From: Dastarcus helophoroides
Lineage: Eukaryota > Arthropoda > Insecta > Coleoptera > Bothrideridae
Direction of reading: 5' to 3'
Assembly: GCA_028583605.1 (NCBI GenBank)
Contig: CM053330.1
Span: 24,631,233-24,695,232 of the forward strand
DNA: 64,000 nucleotides
Position 1 is the stretch's first letter; each line of letters starts with the position of its first letter. Below are positions 11,601-24,100 of this stretch, piece by piece. Below the pieces are notes generated by a model, which was given only the letters and a program-made list of their open reading frames with translations, searched no databases and was not told the DNA's origin. The translations under genes were made by a program, and so were the position numbers.

Positions 11601-14600
11601 GAATATACATTAGATCCCCATCAGATTGCGAAAAAAAAAACTTATTTTCATAAAAAGGTCCACATAGAAAATTCTTCAAAGGCAGCAACGATATGTTATA
11701 AAATTACATTTCAGAATATAGAAGAATTTTCCACAAAAACAACAACGAAACGTACTTTCTGTATTAAATAAATGAAAATTTTCATTTTCATAAATACTCC
11801 TACTATGTTTATTGATGTACTTATGTAGTAGAACTATCTTTATTGACTGTACTTTGTAGTAGCACTATCATTTTTGAAAAATAAACTACTCTTAAATAAA
11901 AATATACTAACTTTTTTGTCAAAAAATAATTTTAAAGAAACTTATCCAGTAATATGGGACAAGAAAAAAGGAAAAAACTATGAAGTATTGCGGGACAGAG
12001 GGAGTAACACTTGGCAGTGCAATTTGAGCATTTTATATGGCGAACACGTCAATTAAAACAAAATGTTTTTAATTTCGAATTCACTCTCAAAATTTCAACC
12101 TAAATTTCGAAATTTAACCTCATCTAACGAAAAGGTGCAAATGTCGTTGAATTACAAAAAACTCGAAATTTATTTTAAAAAATTGACTGAAATTTAAGTC
12201 GAAATTTTAAATAAAAAATGTCAAAATCTCTAAATAAAGTCGAAATTTCGAAAAAAACCTCATATTTATAAAAACCAGGATTGATTAAAACCGAAATTTT
12301 AGCAAAATAAGTAAATAAAAAAATGTATAAATTAAGGTTGAAACTTTTCAAAAACAAACCTAAGAAACATTTCAAATTTTAAACTTTAGGAGAACTTTTG
12401 GAAAAAAATCAATTTTAATTTTAAGCAGAATTTCTGCAACTTTTGAACTTAAATGTTAATTAATTAATTTTAAAGAAGAATTCCAAATTGATTTAAAAAT
12501 ACGAATTTTTAATAGTTTTAGAAACAAGCAAAATATTAATTGATAACGAAGGCTTCCACGGCCAGAGTCAGTACAGGATATACTTCTTCCGGAGATTGGA
12601 CCATGTCAAAGAACTAATAAAAGTGTTCGACGTTTCGCCCACCATCGTAGGGGGCTTCTTCAGGAACAAAGAAAAGAAACAATAAATGAAAAGAGGAATA
12701 TCAGGAAATATGCAAAAATGAAAGAATGAAAAGGCCAATTTCAAAACATCAGAGCACGGTAACTCAGTATGTCCACCATACCCAGAGGCGAAACTCTTCT
12801 GAATTTAAAATTGGTACAAAGGATAAGAAAGTTTAGACAGAAGAGCACCACCATACCAGAGGCGAAACTCATCTCCTCTCTTCGTCTCTGGTATGGTGGA
12901 CATACTGAGTTACCGTGCTCTTCTGTCTAAATTTTCCAAATTTCACGTTTAAAATTGATATTTAGTCTTTAAAAGTGCAGTTCTGACCTAAGTCTTGAAT
13001 TAATTGTGATATTTCTGACGGCTTCATTTGAAAATCGGGGGAAAAAGGTTTACAGGATAAAACATTGTCTTGTAAAGTCAGCTTTTCCAATAACAGCCTT
13101 TTCAATATATACATTTTTTGCAGACCTTAATTTTTTCTTTTCCTTCAACTGTTCAACTGTTATTTTCATCTCGTTAACCAATACCGATAAAACACTTACA
13201 GTTTCAATCAAACTATTTATGGTATTTTTATTGTTATCCTGTTAGATATGTAAATTGTAGGCCTACAGAAGTTTTTCTTTTCGGCACAGTTTACATAGGA
13301 TCAAACTTTACAATTACCATAATGGATTTTCTTTTAACGCAGGTTTATTGTGGAGATATGTTATTTCGGATCTGGGTACGGATATATTGTGAATTTCATA
13401 TGGATGTGAAATTATTTCGGATATCCGATAGTTTCGGATATTATTTCGGTTACAGATGTCTCTAAATTATTTTTGTCAATCAAAAAAATATTTTTAATAT
13501 GAATTAATATTTAAAAATACGCCAAATATTCAAATTTTCAAAACAAAACAAAATTTTGAAAAATACACTAAATTTTGGAGTCGATATTTTCAAAAAATAT
13601 TTAGAAATTTTAAAAAAATCGCACATTTTGGAAAAACTCGAAAATATTAAAAAGGGTTAAAATATTGATAAAGGCTAACATTTTCAAGTTATAATTTTCA
13701 AAAGAAAGTTGAAATTTCGAAAAATGTCGCAGTTTTCATGGAAAGCTAAAATTTTAAAGTCAAGATTATCCCAAAATAAAAACCAAAAAACGTACCAAAA
13801 TTTTGAAAAAATTGAAATTTACAAAATATTCGCGAATTTGAAATTCTAAAAGATAATGTAAAAATTCCAAGAGTCAACATTTTGACAAAACTTGAGATTT
13901 AAAAAATTTTCAGTAGAATTTTTGATCAAATTCGATGTTAAGTCGAAATATTCCAGAAAAGCCAAAATTATCAGAAAAGTCAAAGTTTAAAAAAAATTGA
14001 AATTTTGAAAAGTTTTTAATCGCAAATTTTCAGAAATTAAAATTTTGAAAAAAATTTCGAATTTTAAAGAGATTTCTAAAAAAGTCGAAGTTTTCAGAAA
14101 AATTAGAAAAATATTAAAAAAATTACGAAAATATAGCAAAAAATGTTTAAAAAACCACATTTAAGAAGTCCCAAACAAAAAAATGAACATTTTCAAGTAA
14201 AATCGATATTTTAAAATAGTTGGAATTAAAAAGTAGCCAAAATTTTGATTTTTTAAAAAACTAATTTTTAAAAAAATTTAAATTTTGAGAAAAAAGTGAA
14301 ATTTTGAAAAAGTCGAAAATATTAAAGAAAGAACAGATTTCAAAATCTGCATTTTCAAAAGAGTAAGGATTAAAAGTAGAAATTTTGCAAAAAATCGAAA
14401 TTCTCTAAAAGTAAACATTTTCGAAAACAATTGAAGCATAAAAAGACGAAATTTTCAAAAACGGTACAAATTGTGAAAAAGTGAAATTTTTAAAAAGAGT
14501 ACAATTTTGACAAGAAATCAAATTTTTGCAAAAAGTCCAAATTTTTAAATAAAAATCGCTATTTTAGAAAATTTAAACCTTCAAAAATCTCGACATTATC

Positions 14601-17600
14601 AAAAATTTTTATTTCGACGAAATCTTGAAATTATCGAAAATTAAAAGTTTTAAAAATTGTCGAAATTTTCAAATAGGCAAAATCCTGAAAAGTCAAATAT
14701 TTGAAAGAACATTTAAAACAAACAAAATTTTGAAAAGAGTCCAAATTTTGATTAAAAAAATTTGAAATTTTGAAATGAAGTCGAAAAATTTTGAGAAAAA
14801 TAATATTTTCACAAAAAGCCAAAAAAGCTAAAAAAAACTCGACATCAAAAATTTTACTGACAAGTTTTCAAAAAAATCTAAAATTCTCGAAAAGTAAAAG
14901 TTTTAAAAAATGTCGAAAAGTAAAAGTTTTGAAAAATGTCGATATTATCAAAAAGACAAAATTTTGAAAAGTCAAACCTTTAAAAGACCGAAATTTTGAA
15001 AAAAGTGGAAATTTTGCTGAAAATTTTCCGAAAAATTCATATCTTCACAAAAAGCCAAAAACCTCGACGTTATCAATAATTGTTATTGTCAAGTTTTGAA
15101 AAAAATCTGAAATACTGTAAAGGTAAAAAAATTTTGAAAAATATCGAAATTTTAAAAAAGGCAAAATTTTGAAATTTAAAATTTGGAAGTCAGATATTTA
15201 AAGCAAAATTTAAAAAGTCAAAATTTTGAAATGAAATCGAAATTTATGAAAAATTCCTATCTTCATGAAAAGCCAAAATTAAAAAAATGGAATGCTTAAA
15301 GAAGTGAGAATTTCAAAAAAATCGAAATTTTGAAAAAATGTCGAATTGAAAAAAAAATCGATTCATTTAACAAGTTAAATAAAGTAGTGGCCATAGTAAT
15401 AGTGAATAAGGTCAGGCGACATACCAGAAAATTTGTCTCATAATTTTAATCGACCAAAAAAAAGTCGTCGGAATTAGCAAAATTATTTCGAATAACATCC
15501 AAAATTATCCGAAACTTTTGTATCGGTTTCAGTTACGGATTCGAATATTTTTTTATTTGGGATATCCAACAGTTTCGGTTACGGTTACGGAGCTCCATAA
15601 CATCCCTAGTTTATTGTATATGAAAAACGACACTTTATTCATCAAAATTTCATTATATTTGCACCACTCAATACCTTCCATTGGTTCATTGTCGACATTC
15701 ATCCTCTTTGCATCTAACTGTTCTTCCCTGAGGACGATATCAGCGTCCACCCAAGCGACTTCAGCATCCTTACCGGCCTTTTGGAAATTCATATGCGACA
15801 CTAGAGCATCTGTCAGCCTCACCTGCAACAAAACAAATTTTCTACACTACACTAATGGCACCGCGTCAAATTCACCTGGTAAATGTGAGTTTCACTGGTG
15901 GCGTCCACTATTTCACCTTTTGCTGGTACGAAAACTCTAGTATCTAAATTCTCCAGGCAGTGATTTCTAACGGTTTCCGCACTTTCAGGAGTACCTCTGA
16001 TGATGATAACTCTTCGTGGTCTAAGTTGAGAAAGAATTTTCATCAGCGACTCTCCATCTGATCTCCCTTCAAAGTCAATATACTGAACTTGGCAATTGAC
16101 TTGGACAGTCCGAAAGAGGACTATGCACTTCGTTGGTACCTCGGGTATTTCAACTGCAAGCACCACAATAAAAACCGAGGTTTAATAAACGTAACCGCAC
16201 ATACCAACGACGTCCTCTTCCTTTTTAATTATTATATTCTCCTTGTTGTCTTCGCCCTCTGGTGGAATATCAGCTAGTTTGTAATCCTCCGGTTTGATAA
16301 TCTCCCCATACTCATCATATTTTATTTTATCTTCATGGAATGGGTACATCGGATAATGCTTCTTTGTAACTTTAAAGAAACCCCCTGAAACTTTCCCCTC
16401 TTGCTTTATCAAAATGTCATGCTTTCCCTTCGAAATTACACTCATTTCTATATCATCGTCGGAATCGGAGTCACCTTCCCTGAAACGTAACTTAGAGCGT
16501 AACAAAACAGACAGATAGTCCCCAAAGCACTTACTCCTTCAAATTATGATGCTCGAACTTCTCCCTCTGCCTTCGCTGATATTCCTCCAATTCGCTTCCT
16601 TCCAACTTCACCCTCTTTTTGACCTCCAAGTCGATATTCCTGCCGTTGCCACCGTTTTCCACCAAATCACGCGCCAACGTCCCCGGAGAAGTCCTAAAAT
16701 GACACTCTACAGCAAATGACATACCCAAAGAGGAGAACGAACCTTGTGGTAATAATAACGCTGTTACTAGAGTTCGAGCACCACTGCAAGAACAAATCTC
16801 TGGAAAACCCGCTTTCCATATCCGACGAACTTGCCAGGACGACTTTCGGGTTGTGCACCTTGGACAACTCCTGGAGGCTGTGACATAACTGGAGATGTTT
16901 GAACTGGAAGGGATTGTTCCTCGCCCCTTCAAAGCTTCTCATCAGTTTGTCGCTCATCCACTCTATTTGGGATTTAGCGAATTCGACCACGTTGTAACTC
17001 ACATTATTGAGTAACGCTAACGAATACGCCAACAGTCCTGACTCCTTGTTCCTCCAAAGCTGGTCCAACATATGGGCCAGCTCCAAAACACGACCGGCGG
17101 TATCAACAGCGATAAGCACGTTGCCATTATTCCTCAAAGTTTGTAAAATGTTCGCTAGAAATTTCAAGTTATCCTTACTAATATATAAATGCGAAAGTGT
17201 GTCTGTCTGTCTGTTTGTCAGTGTTGCCAGATCTCGCGCACTTTCTCGATTTTCTACTCTCGCATATATGGCATGACTTACTTTCTATATAAATAAATGC
17301 AAAGCTTGGCAATGACGACAAAACGACGGCGCCAAATCTGACGCACTTTCTCGATTTTCTAATCTCGCGTATATGGCACGACTTATTTTCTATGTAAATC
17401 AATGCAAAGACTGGCAATGACGACACAACGACGGAGTCGTCTAACGAGGAGGGTTTAAACCTAAAGTAATTTGTAGTAGAATTCTTTCAGCGGAAATAAA
17501 TAGTCTGACAGTTTGACAGCGTCATAATGCGATAGGGCGCGCTTCCCTCTCTTCACGGGTTCTCTGCGGTGACGGTTGCCAGATTTCCAGTATTTTAAAG

Positions 17601-20600
17601 GTTCTTACATATTTTGGTAACCCGTCGATTTTGTTTTGTCATATTCCTCTGTAATCGACTTTATATAGGATGTTTTTAAAACTGTTCACGAAATAAAATT
17701 TTATTATTTGAAATAGAACTTACAGATTAATTTCGTGTATTCAAGCTTTTCTTGAGCTTTTCTTTTCAAATTTGATGTTATTTATAGGTTTTGGTGGAAA
17801 GGACTGGTCCTTGCTTATCTTCAAAAATTGAAACAAAAATCTCATCTCCTGAAACTAATCAACCTCTGTTGTGTTTTTTAATCTTTCTTGGTTTCAGGGG
17901 GCAAGATTTGTATTTCGATATTTATAGGGTTTGATAAACTCTTTAGTCAAAAGAAGATATTGCAATCTGCACGAACTCTTTAAAGATTAAATTAGTTCTA
18001 TTACGTTTAGCTAAACTAATTTCATAAATAGAAAGCATATTTGATCGACAGCACCATATATTGCAGACACAAATTGAAGCATTAAAACAAATAGATTGAT
18101 CCGTTAATTCGACAAATTTAAGAGCGCTCTTTAATTTTGGACAGTTTTTCTGCAAAATTCTAATTATTCAGTTAAATCCGCAGACGAAGTCTTAGGTAAT
18201 AGCTAATTTACTATATAAAAATTGAAAGTTCGAGAAAAAGTCGAAATATCTGAAAAAAAGTCGAAATTTTCACAAAAAATTGAAATTTTAGAAAAAGTTT
18301 AAATTCTGAAAAATCATATCTTAAGAAAAAGAGCTGAAATTTGATGACAAAAGTAGAAATTCTGGGAAAAAAAATTGAAAATGTTAAAGATCGGAATTTT
18401 GAGAAAAATTCAATTTTTCAAAATAGTAAAAATTTCGGAGTCGAATTTTAAAATTTTTTAAATAAAAATCCAATTTATTAGATAACAGTCGAAGAGACAA
18501 CAAGTCTAAATTTTTGAAAAAAAGTTAAAATTTTCACAAAAAATTGAAATTTTGAAAAACTTTAAATTCTGAAAAAAGTCATAATATCTAAATAAAAAAC
18601 CCGAAATGTGATGACAAGAGATTAACATCTTCAGAAAAGCGATAATTCGAGATTTTGAGAAAAATTTTTGAAAAAAGTGAAAATTTTCGAAAAAAATCGA
18701 ATTTTTCAATTCTTCAAATAAAAATACTATTTACTACATAAAAGTCGAAATTTTGAAAAAAAGTCAAAATTTTTGAAAAAAGTCGAAATTTTTACAAAAA
18801 ATTAAAATTTTAAAAAACTTTTAATTCTGGAAAACATATCTTAAAAAATTTGAAATTTGATGACAAAAGCTTGACATTTTCAAACAAAGTAAACATAGAA
18901 ATTATAAGAAAAATCCAATTTTTCAAAACTGTGAGCATTTTCAACAAAAGTCGAATTTTTTAACTTTTAAAATAAAAAACAAATTCGCTACATAAAAGTC
19001 AAAACTTTTGAAGAAAAGTCGAAATTTTCAAAAAATATCAAAACTTCGACAAATAATCAAAATTTTGAACAAAAATGAAAATTAAAAAACAAGCAGTTTT
19101 CAAAAAAGCAATATTTCAACAGAATTAGACTTAAGAAAAAAAATTGTTTGAAAAGAAGTCAAAATTTTGAGAAATCAAAATTATGTATCAAAATTTTCAA
19201 AACTTTGGAAAATAAATCAAAATCTTACAGAAAGTCAAAATTCTGAGAGTTGAAATTTACAAATTAAGTTAAAATCTGGAAAAAGTGCAAATTAAAAGAA
19301 AAAGAAAAATTGGAAATTCGAATTTTGTTAATTTTTAAAGTTTATTTCCCTAGTTAGTTACATAAAGTATTTTTCAATCTATGTAAGTTTAAAGAGATGT
19401 TGGAAAAGTATAACTTTGACATAAAGAGTGAGCGATTTTAGAAGTCTGATTAGTCTGACAATTTTTTTAACTGATTAGTTAAAAAAGAGACCAGAATGCA
19501 TTCATCCTTGTCTAAATTTTGATTACATTGATTGCTGTTTAAATTTTGATCTGTTAATTGAAAAGCTAACTTCTATAAAATTTTCTTTTCTTTAATTTGT
19601 AACCATCATTACTGAAATAATCCCAGGATCCTAGGATTGACCAAATATAATCCCAAAATCGCGGGATTAGAAATAAAGACTGGGATCGAATTCCCTACTT
19701 GTAAACCATACCAGAGATTAAATTAGAAAAAATTGAGTTTTACTGAACTCGACTAGAGTTCAACAAAGCCCAATTTTTTTCTGATTTAACCATCCCTATA
19801 TCTCTTATAATTTAAAGGTTCTTATAGTGTTTATTTTGAATTTAAAAAATTTATCTGATTAAACATTTTGTGCTTTTCTTATTTTCTTATTCTAATCAAT
19901 AAGCAGAAAATGAAATGATACTTACTCATAAGTTTTTCATCTCGGGCTCTCCTTCTTGCTTGAACATATTTGGCATTAAATGCATCAGTTATGAGCAAAG
20001 AAGGCCGCTGCAGTTTTTCCAATTCACAACCATTCAAATGTCTTTCTTTTTTGTGGTTAAAATCGTTAGCATAAATAATGTCTTCTTCTCCAGTCTTCAT
20101 TATTTTCCAAATCGTCCCACCAATCATATGACCTGCTGGTAAGGGAGTTATTGTCAACCCATAGCCTTTGCCTGAAAAGTATTCCCTTCAAGAAAATCTC
20201 CTGATTGTTTAAAACCGATTAGATATTAACAAAACTTTTCCAGATGATTTTAGTGAAACTTTTACCTCCAATCGGACATTAATTAAACTTTTATGAAACA
20301 TTATTATTTAAACCTTTCATAGTTACCTTTTAAGGGAACGGACTGGTTATATTTCAGTTGAATAACCTTTTCGAACGTCGCATCCACATCATCTAACGTG
20401 AACAAATCGAACTCCTCCATGTTCGAGTGCGCTTGATGTAAATCGTACATAAACATCTGCCCCATTTTATAAACAGGTATAGTAGCGTAAATTGGACAGT
20501 TTAAACCCAATTTCCCCACGGCGTAAGGCAAAGCGCCCAAATGTAAAACATCCGGATATGATATTAAAACGGCGTCTATCGCATGAATATGCCTAAAAAA

Positions 20601-20796
20601 AGTAATATATCCGCTCAACTACTTCGTTGTCTTTGATTTTTCATTACCTCTTCAACTCTTTTATATGTTCCATATTAAAGGCTTCATCCCAGCCGCAATC
20701 TAATAGAATTTTGACGTCGTCTACTTGTAAAATGTAACAAGGAGGCGATTCATCTAAAGCCCCGGATAGGGCTTGCAATTTTATAATTGAAGTCAT
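8634..20796 (-). CDS. CPSF2: Cleavage and polyadenylation specificity factor subunit 2 (CPSF100)
   Basis: CPSF2 is the non-catalytic metallo-beta-lactamase partner of the endonuclease CPSF73 in the nuclear pre-mRNA 3'-end processing complex. I could place ten exons, reading from high to low coordinates: 20648-20796, 20327-20592, 19926-20171, 16743-17154, 16535-16693, 16205-16479, 15876-16153, 15675-15822, 8779-8963 and 8634-8726. All junctions keep frame, and the sum is 2211 nt (736 aa), close to the family size. Landmarks are [13 protein letters not shown] at the start, [28 protein letters not shown] (the degenerate active-site region), [12 protein letters not shown], an acidic [10 protein letters not shown] segment, [14 protein letters not shown], and the C-terminus [12 protein letters not shown]. 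Intron 8 (8964-15674) is swollen to 6.7 kb by transposons and arrays. Intron 3 (17155-19925) holds a tandem satellite. Confidence 0.96.
8964..9237. other. CPSF2 intron 8, unique part
   Basis: Intronic sequence between exon 9 and the first inserted element. I see only AT-rich DNA with no coding trace. Confidence 0.5.
9240..10844. mobile_element. Long-inverted-repeat DNA element in CPSF2 intron 8
   Basis: The left arm (about 9240-9690) and right arm (about 10360-10844) are inverted copies. GACCATAAGTAATGGTACAT near 9247 is mirrored by ATGTACCATTACTTATGGTC near 10819. ACCTTATACCAAAAGTGGAT and GAGCGCTACCTGCGCTATC also have diverged inverse counterparts. Outer ends are CATGGTGGACC and GGTCCATCCTG, each bounded by TA (9238-9239 and 10845-10846), consistent with a TA target. 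No transposase is visible. The centre (about 9850-10150) is unrelated, more GC-rich sequence. Confidence 0.72.
11180..11560 (+). pseudogene. Degraded coding remnant, probably transposon-derived
   Basis: Conceptual translation gives [12 protein letters not shown], then [17 protein letters not shown]. After a one-base shift it gives [17 protein letters not shown], then [20 protein letters not shown] and [17 protein letters not shown]. The amino-acid composition is protein-like, unlike the surrounding AT arrays, but the frame is broken at least twice and followed by a stop. I do not recognise the family. A mobile-element protein is likely because the stretch lies in a repeat-filled intron. Confidence 0.4.
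12080..12540 (+). repeat. Degenerate AT-rich array (short)
   Basis: The same style of short units as elsewhere in the window (CGAAATTT, AAGTCGAAATTTTAAA, TTTCGAAAAAA), ending next to the palindromic element at 12550. No gene is present. Confidence 0.65.
12550..12930. mobile_element. Palindromic repeat element, copy 1
   Basis: The stretch starts GGCTTCCACGGCCAG and contains GAGCACGGTAACTCAGTATG near 12754. An inverse copy of that word lies at 12902-12921. The left part is closely similar to both arms of the element at 62619-63158. On the minus strand 12631-12662 reads CTGAAGAAGCCCCC, then a loop, then GGGCGAAACGTCG, resembling a hammerhead-type core (see findings). No protein is encoded. Confidence 0.7.
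13351..15608. mobile_element. hAT-like non-autonomous element carrying an AT-rich array
   Basis: GTTTATTG occurs immediately before (13343-13350) and after (15609-15616), a perfect 8-bp target duplication. The right end is AACATCCCTA (the inverse of TAGGGATGTT). The left end is damaged: compared with the sister copy at 51279-53694, about 11 bp of the terminus are missing. Terminal regions contain repeated GGATATCCGA / TTTCGGTTACGG motifs. Between about 13490 and 15370 lies an array of GTCGAAATTTTGAAAAA-type units. It sits 58 bp inside CPSF2 intron 8, next to exon 8. No transposase is present. Confidence 0.85.
17165..17450. repeat. Dispersed repeat with tandem 105-bp units
   Basis: Begins TTACTAATATATAAATGCG, followed by GTGTCTGTCTGTCTG, a motif common at ends of Helitron-like or similar dispersed repeats in insects; that assignment is tentative. 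It is followed by two tandem copies of about 105 bp: GCACTTTCTCGATTTTCT at 17238 and again at 17343, each ending near GGCAATGACGAC. It starts about 10 bp from the acceptor of CPSF2 exon 4 (17154). Confidence 0.6.
17451..18200. other. CPSF2 intron 3, no recognised feature
   Basis: AT-rich intron with no coding trace. TAGGGTTTGATAAAC near 17926 could be a degraded element end, but no partner was established. Confidence 0.4.
18205..19330 (+). repeat. AT-rich satellite with about 250-bp higher-order units
   Basis: The word TTTACTACATAAAAGTCG or close variants recurs at about 18208, 18473, 18728 and 18974, spacings of 246-265 bp. A second landmark, GAAATTTGATGACAAAAG, recurs at about 18330, 18600 and 18848 in register with the first. 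Each unit is itself made of GTCGAAATTTTGAAAAA-like sub-repeats. At least three full units are visible before the pattern decays near 19220. It lies wholly inside CPSF2 intron 3. Confidence 0.8.
19611..19800. repeat. Fragments of inverted-repeat DNA elements
   Basis: AATCCCAGGATCCTAGGATT (19618-19637) is a near-perfect palindrome. AATCCCAAAATCGCGGGATT follows. CCATCCCTA near 19790 resembles a TAGGGATGG terminus. I could not match these to a left end, so the extent is uncertain. Confidence 0.35.
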
Positions 20797-21020
20797 GACT
20801 TTTAGATGAATGACCAGCCAAGTAAATACGAATTAAACATCCTTAAAATAATATTTTTTATAATACTAATTCAAAGAAGTGTATTTCGCTCTAAAGAATT
20901 AATTTATTTTCTTCCGTTTCAGTTTAAATACGAAAAGCTGTCTCCAATTATTCCTTTGAATAGGTTAAGTTAAATGACATATAAAATGACACATTTAATG
21001 TCACATTTATATCATAGAAT

Positions 21021-21160
21021 TAGGGATGCACACGATACATCCTTGTATCAAAAACATCGATGTTTTCGTTTCGATGTTCAATATTTTTGTAACGACAGTT
21101 TCGTTCCGGTGTATCGACGGTATGGATATATTTTTTCTATGTATCGATTTCGACTTTTTT
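21021..21160 (+). mobile_element. hAT-like element terminus (right end not found)
   Basis: TAGGGATGCACACGATAC, then ATCGATGTTTTCGTTTCGATG, resembles TAGGGATG-ended insect hAT-like non-autonomous elements. It leads directly into the AT array that follows. No matching CATCCCTA end was found before 24.6 kb, so it may be truncated. Confidence 0.5.
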
Positions 21161-24100
21161 AAATCTTTCTCTTTCGAAAATTCTAGATTTTTTGGAAAGC
21201 TTGACACCGAAGATTTTTTTTTAATGTCCAATTGTTTGAAAAATTGTATTTTTTTCAAAATTTCGATATTATTTTAAATTTAAACTTTTTGCAGAAAATT
21301 TCGACTTCTTGTCAAAATTTGGGTTTTTTAAGGCTTTCGACTTTCAATATTTCGACTTTTTTAATTTTTTTTTTAATTTTGGCTTTTAAAAATGTAGACT
21401 TTATTGTTTAAAATTTTGAAACCTTTTGAAAACCTTTACTTTTTGAAAATTTCGACGTTTTTTCCAAATTTCCGTTCAGAAAATTTTTACTTTTTTAAAA
21501 TTTTACCTCTTTTTAAATTTCGACTTATCCAAAAATTTATACCTATTTTGAAAACTACATTTTTTTTGAACATTTCTTTAAAATTTCGACTTTATTTTGC
21601 AAAATTTCTAATTTTTTTGATACTTTCACTGCTTTTAAAATTTCCGATTTTGTTCTATAAAGTTCAACTTAATCAAAGTGTCGACTTTTTACAGCTTTTT
21701 TTTAAGAAAAGTTGAATTTTCGAAAAATAAATTTTTAATTGAATATTTTGAATCTAAAAAAAATAATTTATCTTTTTTTTAATTTTAACTAACCAGAATA
21801 TTCCTTTTTTTAACATTTCTACTCTTTTTTTCTAGTTTTTCTGGAAGTGTACAATATTTTGATAATTAAATTAAATTAAATTAAAAATTCCAATCTTTAT
21901 GAAAATATTCAATCAAAAATTTTGACTAAAAGAAGGCATTTATCTTTTATTTTTAATTTTAACTAACCAGAATATTTCTTTTTATCAACATTTCTACTCT
22001 TTTTTTCTAGTTTTTCTGGAAGTTTACAATATTTTGATACTATTCACTTTTCTTCAATATTTGGGCTCTTCAAAAATGTCGGCTTTTTTTCGAAAATTTA
22101 ACTGAAAAGCTTCCTTATTAAATCTCCACATTTATTCAATATTTTGATAACCTATTTTAAGAATTCGGATTATTTTTCAAAATTTCAACTTTTCTAAAAG
22201 TTTTCTCGGAAATTTATTTATTTTAACAAAATCTTTTAATTTTTTGAAAAGTTCGACTTTTAACAATATCTAATCAAAATGCTAACTATTTTTCAAAGGT
22301 TTGGTTTTTAAATCCTAACTTTCTGTGAAAATTTCAAAGCATTTCGGAATTTTGTCAATTTTATAAATTTTGACTTTTAAAAATTCCCACTTTCTTTAAC
22401 ATTTCGCGTTTATCTAAAAATATCGATTTTATTTTTAATCGATTCTTAGTAAAATTTCGAATTATTTTGAGAAAATTTCGTTACATTTTAAAGTTTTTGA
22501 TTAATTTTGAACTTTTTTCAAAATGTTGATATTTTTTCAATATTTTGGCTTTTTTTCAAAATCTTAGCTTTTTTGAAAACTTCGACATTTTTTTTATTAA
22601 ATTTCTTTTTAAGATTTGTGACCTTTTAAACTTTTTTACTCAAAGTTTTAACTAACACTTTCGAAATTTTTGATATATTTGACTTTTCAAAAATTTAGGT
22701 TTTTAGATTTCACTGAAAATTCTACATTTTTTTTAAATCTCAACAGTTTTTCATAAATTCGAACATTTTTTAAATTATTTCAGACTATTTTTTAAAATTT
22801 AGACTTTCTGTTAGAAAATTTGGCGATTTTTTAAAAGGTTGGTTTTTTAAATCCTTAACTTTTTTTGGAAGGTTTAATTTTCTATAAAAGCTTAAACATT
22901 TTTCGAAATTTTGAGAATTTTCACTTTCTTTAAAATTTAAACTTCTTTTTGGAATTTTGATAAAAAGTAAAAATTTTCAATAAATATAATATTTAAACAT
23001 AGTCAAATATGTCAAAAAAGTGAAATGAAATAAAAATTGGCCGAAAAATTCAGTCTTAAAAATACCACGCAATTTAAGAAAAATGTAAACTTTTAAAACA
23101 AGAAGTAGAAAAATTTTCAACATTTGAAAAATAGATGAATCTTTAATAAATGTCGAAATTTTTAAAAAAGGAAAATTTTCCAAAAAAGAAAAAAATTAAA
23201 AAGAAAGGTGAACTTTTAAAGAAAAAAAAATTTTTTAAAAATCAGTTGAAATTCTGAAAAAAAAATTCGTATGAATTTAAAAAATCAAAATATTGAAAAA
23301 TGGTAGAAAAACTCAAAAAAGCGATTTTCCAAATAGGCCAGAATTTTCAAAAAAAAATTGAAATAATAAATAAGTGGGAGAATTTTCAATAATATTCCAA
23401 TTTAAAAAATGTTTCAAAAAATATTTTGACAAAAATTTAAAATTCTCGACAAAGTTAAAGTTTGGAAAAATAGATAAATTTTAAAAAATGGTCGAAAACT
23501 TTTAAAGGCATTTTCAAAAAAAAAAGTTAAAATTTTGAAAATAAGTGCGAAAATTTAAAAATACAATAAGTCAAAATTCTGAAAATGTTCGAAATTTTAA
23601 TACAGATATTTAAAATTTGCAAAAAAAATAAAGGTTTTAAAAAAGTAACAAGTTTCAAAGGAAGTTTGAAAAAATCGAAACTTGCCAAAAAAGTTGACAA
23701 TATTTTAGAGTTTAATCAAGAAATGGAATTTTAGAAAATCAAGATTATCAAAGAAATTCGAAACTTTGAAAAAAGTCGGAATTGAAAAAATCATACGAAA
23801 ATTTAAAAACAAAAATGTCAAAATTATCAATAAAGTTGAGATGTTAAAAATAAATCAAAAATATTGAAATTTCTGAAATTTTAAAATTTTCAAAAAAGGT
23901 CGATACTTTCGAAAAGATCCAATCTTTTAAAAGTTGAAGTCGACATTTTAAAATAGTGAACATTTTGAAAAACATCGAAATTTGAGAAAAAGTGCAAATT
24001 CTTGAATAATATCTTTAAAAAATTGTTCAAAAAAACAGACATTGTCAAAAAATGTAAAGCTTAAAAACTGAAATTTGTATAAATAGTTGCAATTTTTGAA

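Noticed and set aside
17165..17230. Confident Helitron call
   Set aside because: Only a short shared motif is visible; no Rep/helicase, no CTRR end with hairpin was identified.
21404..21715. 103-codon Phe-rich open frame resembling membrane protein
   Set aside because: It is the T-rich strand of the AT array; hydrophobicity follows from TTT codons, not from a gene.
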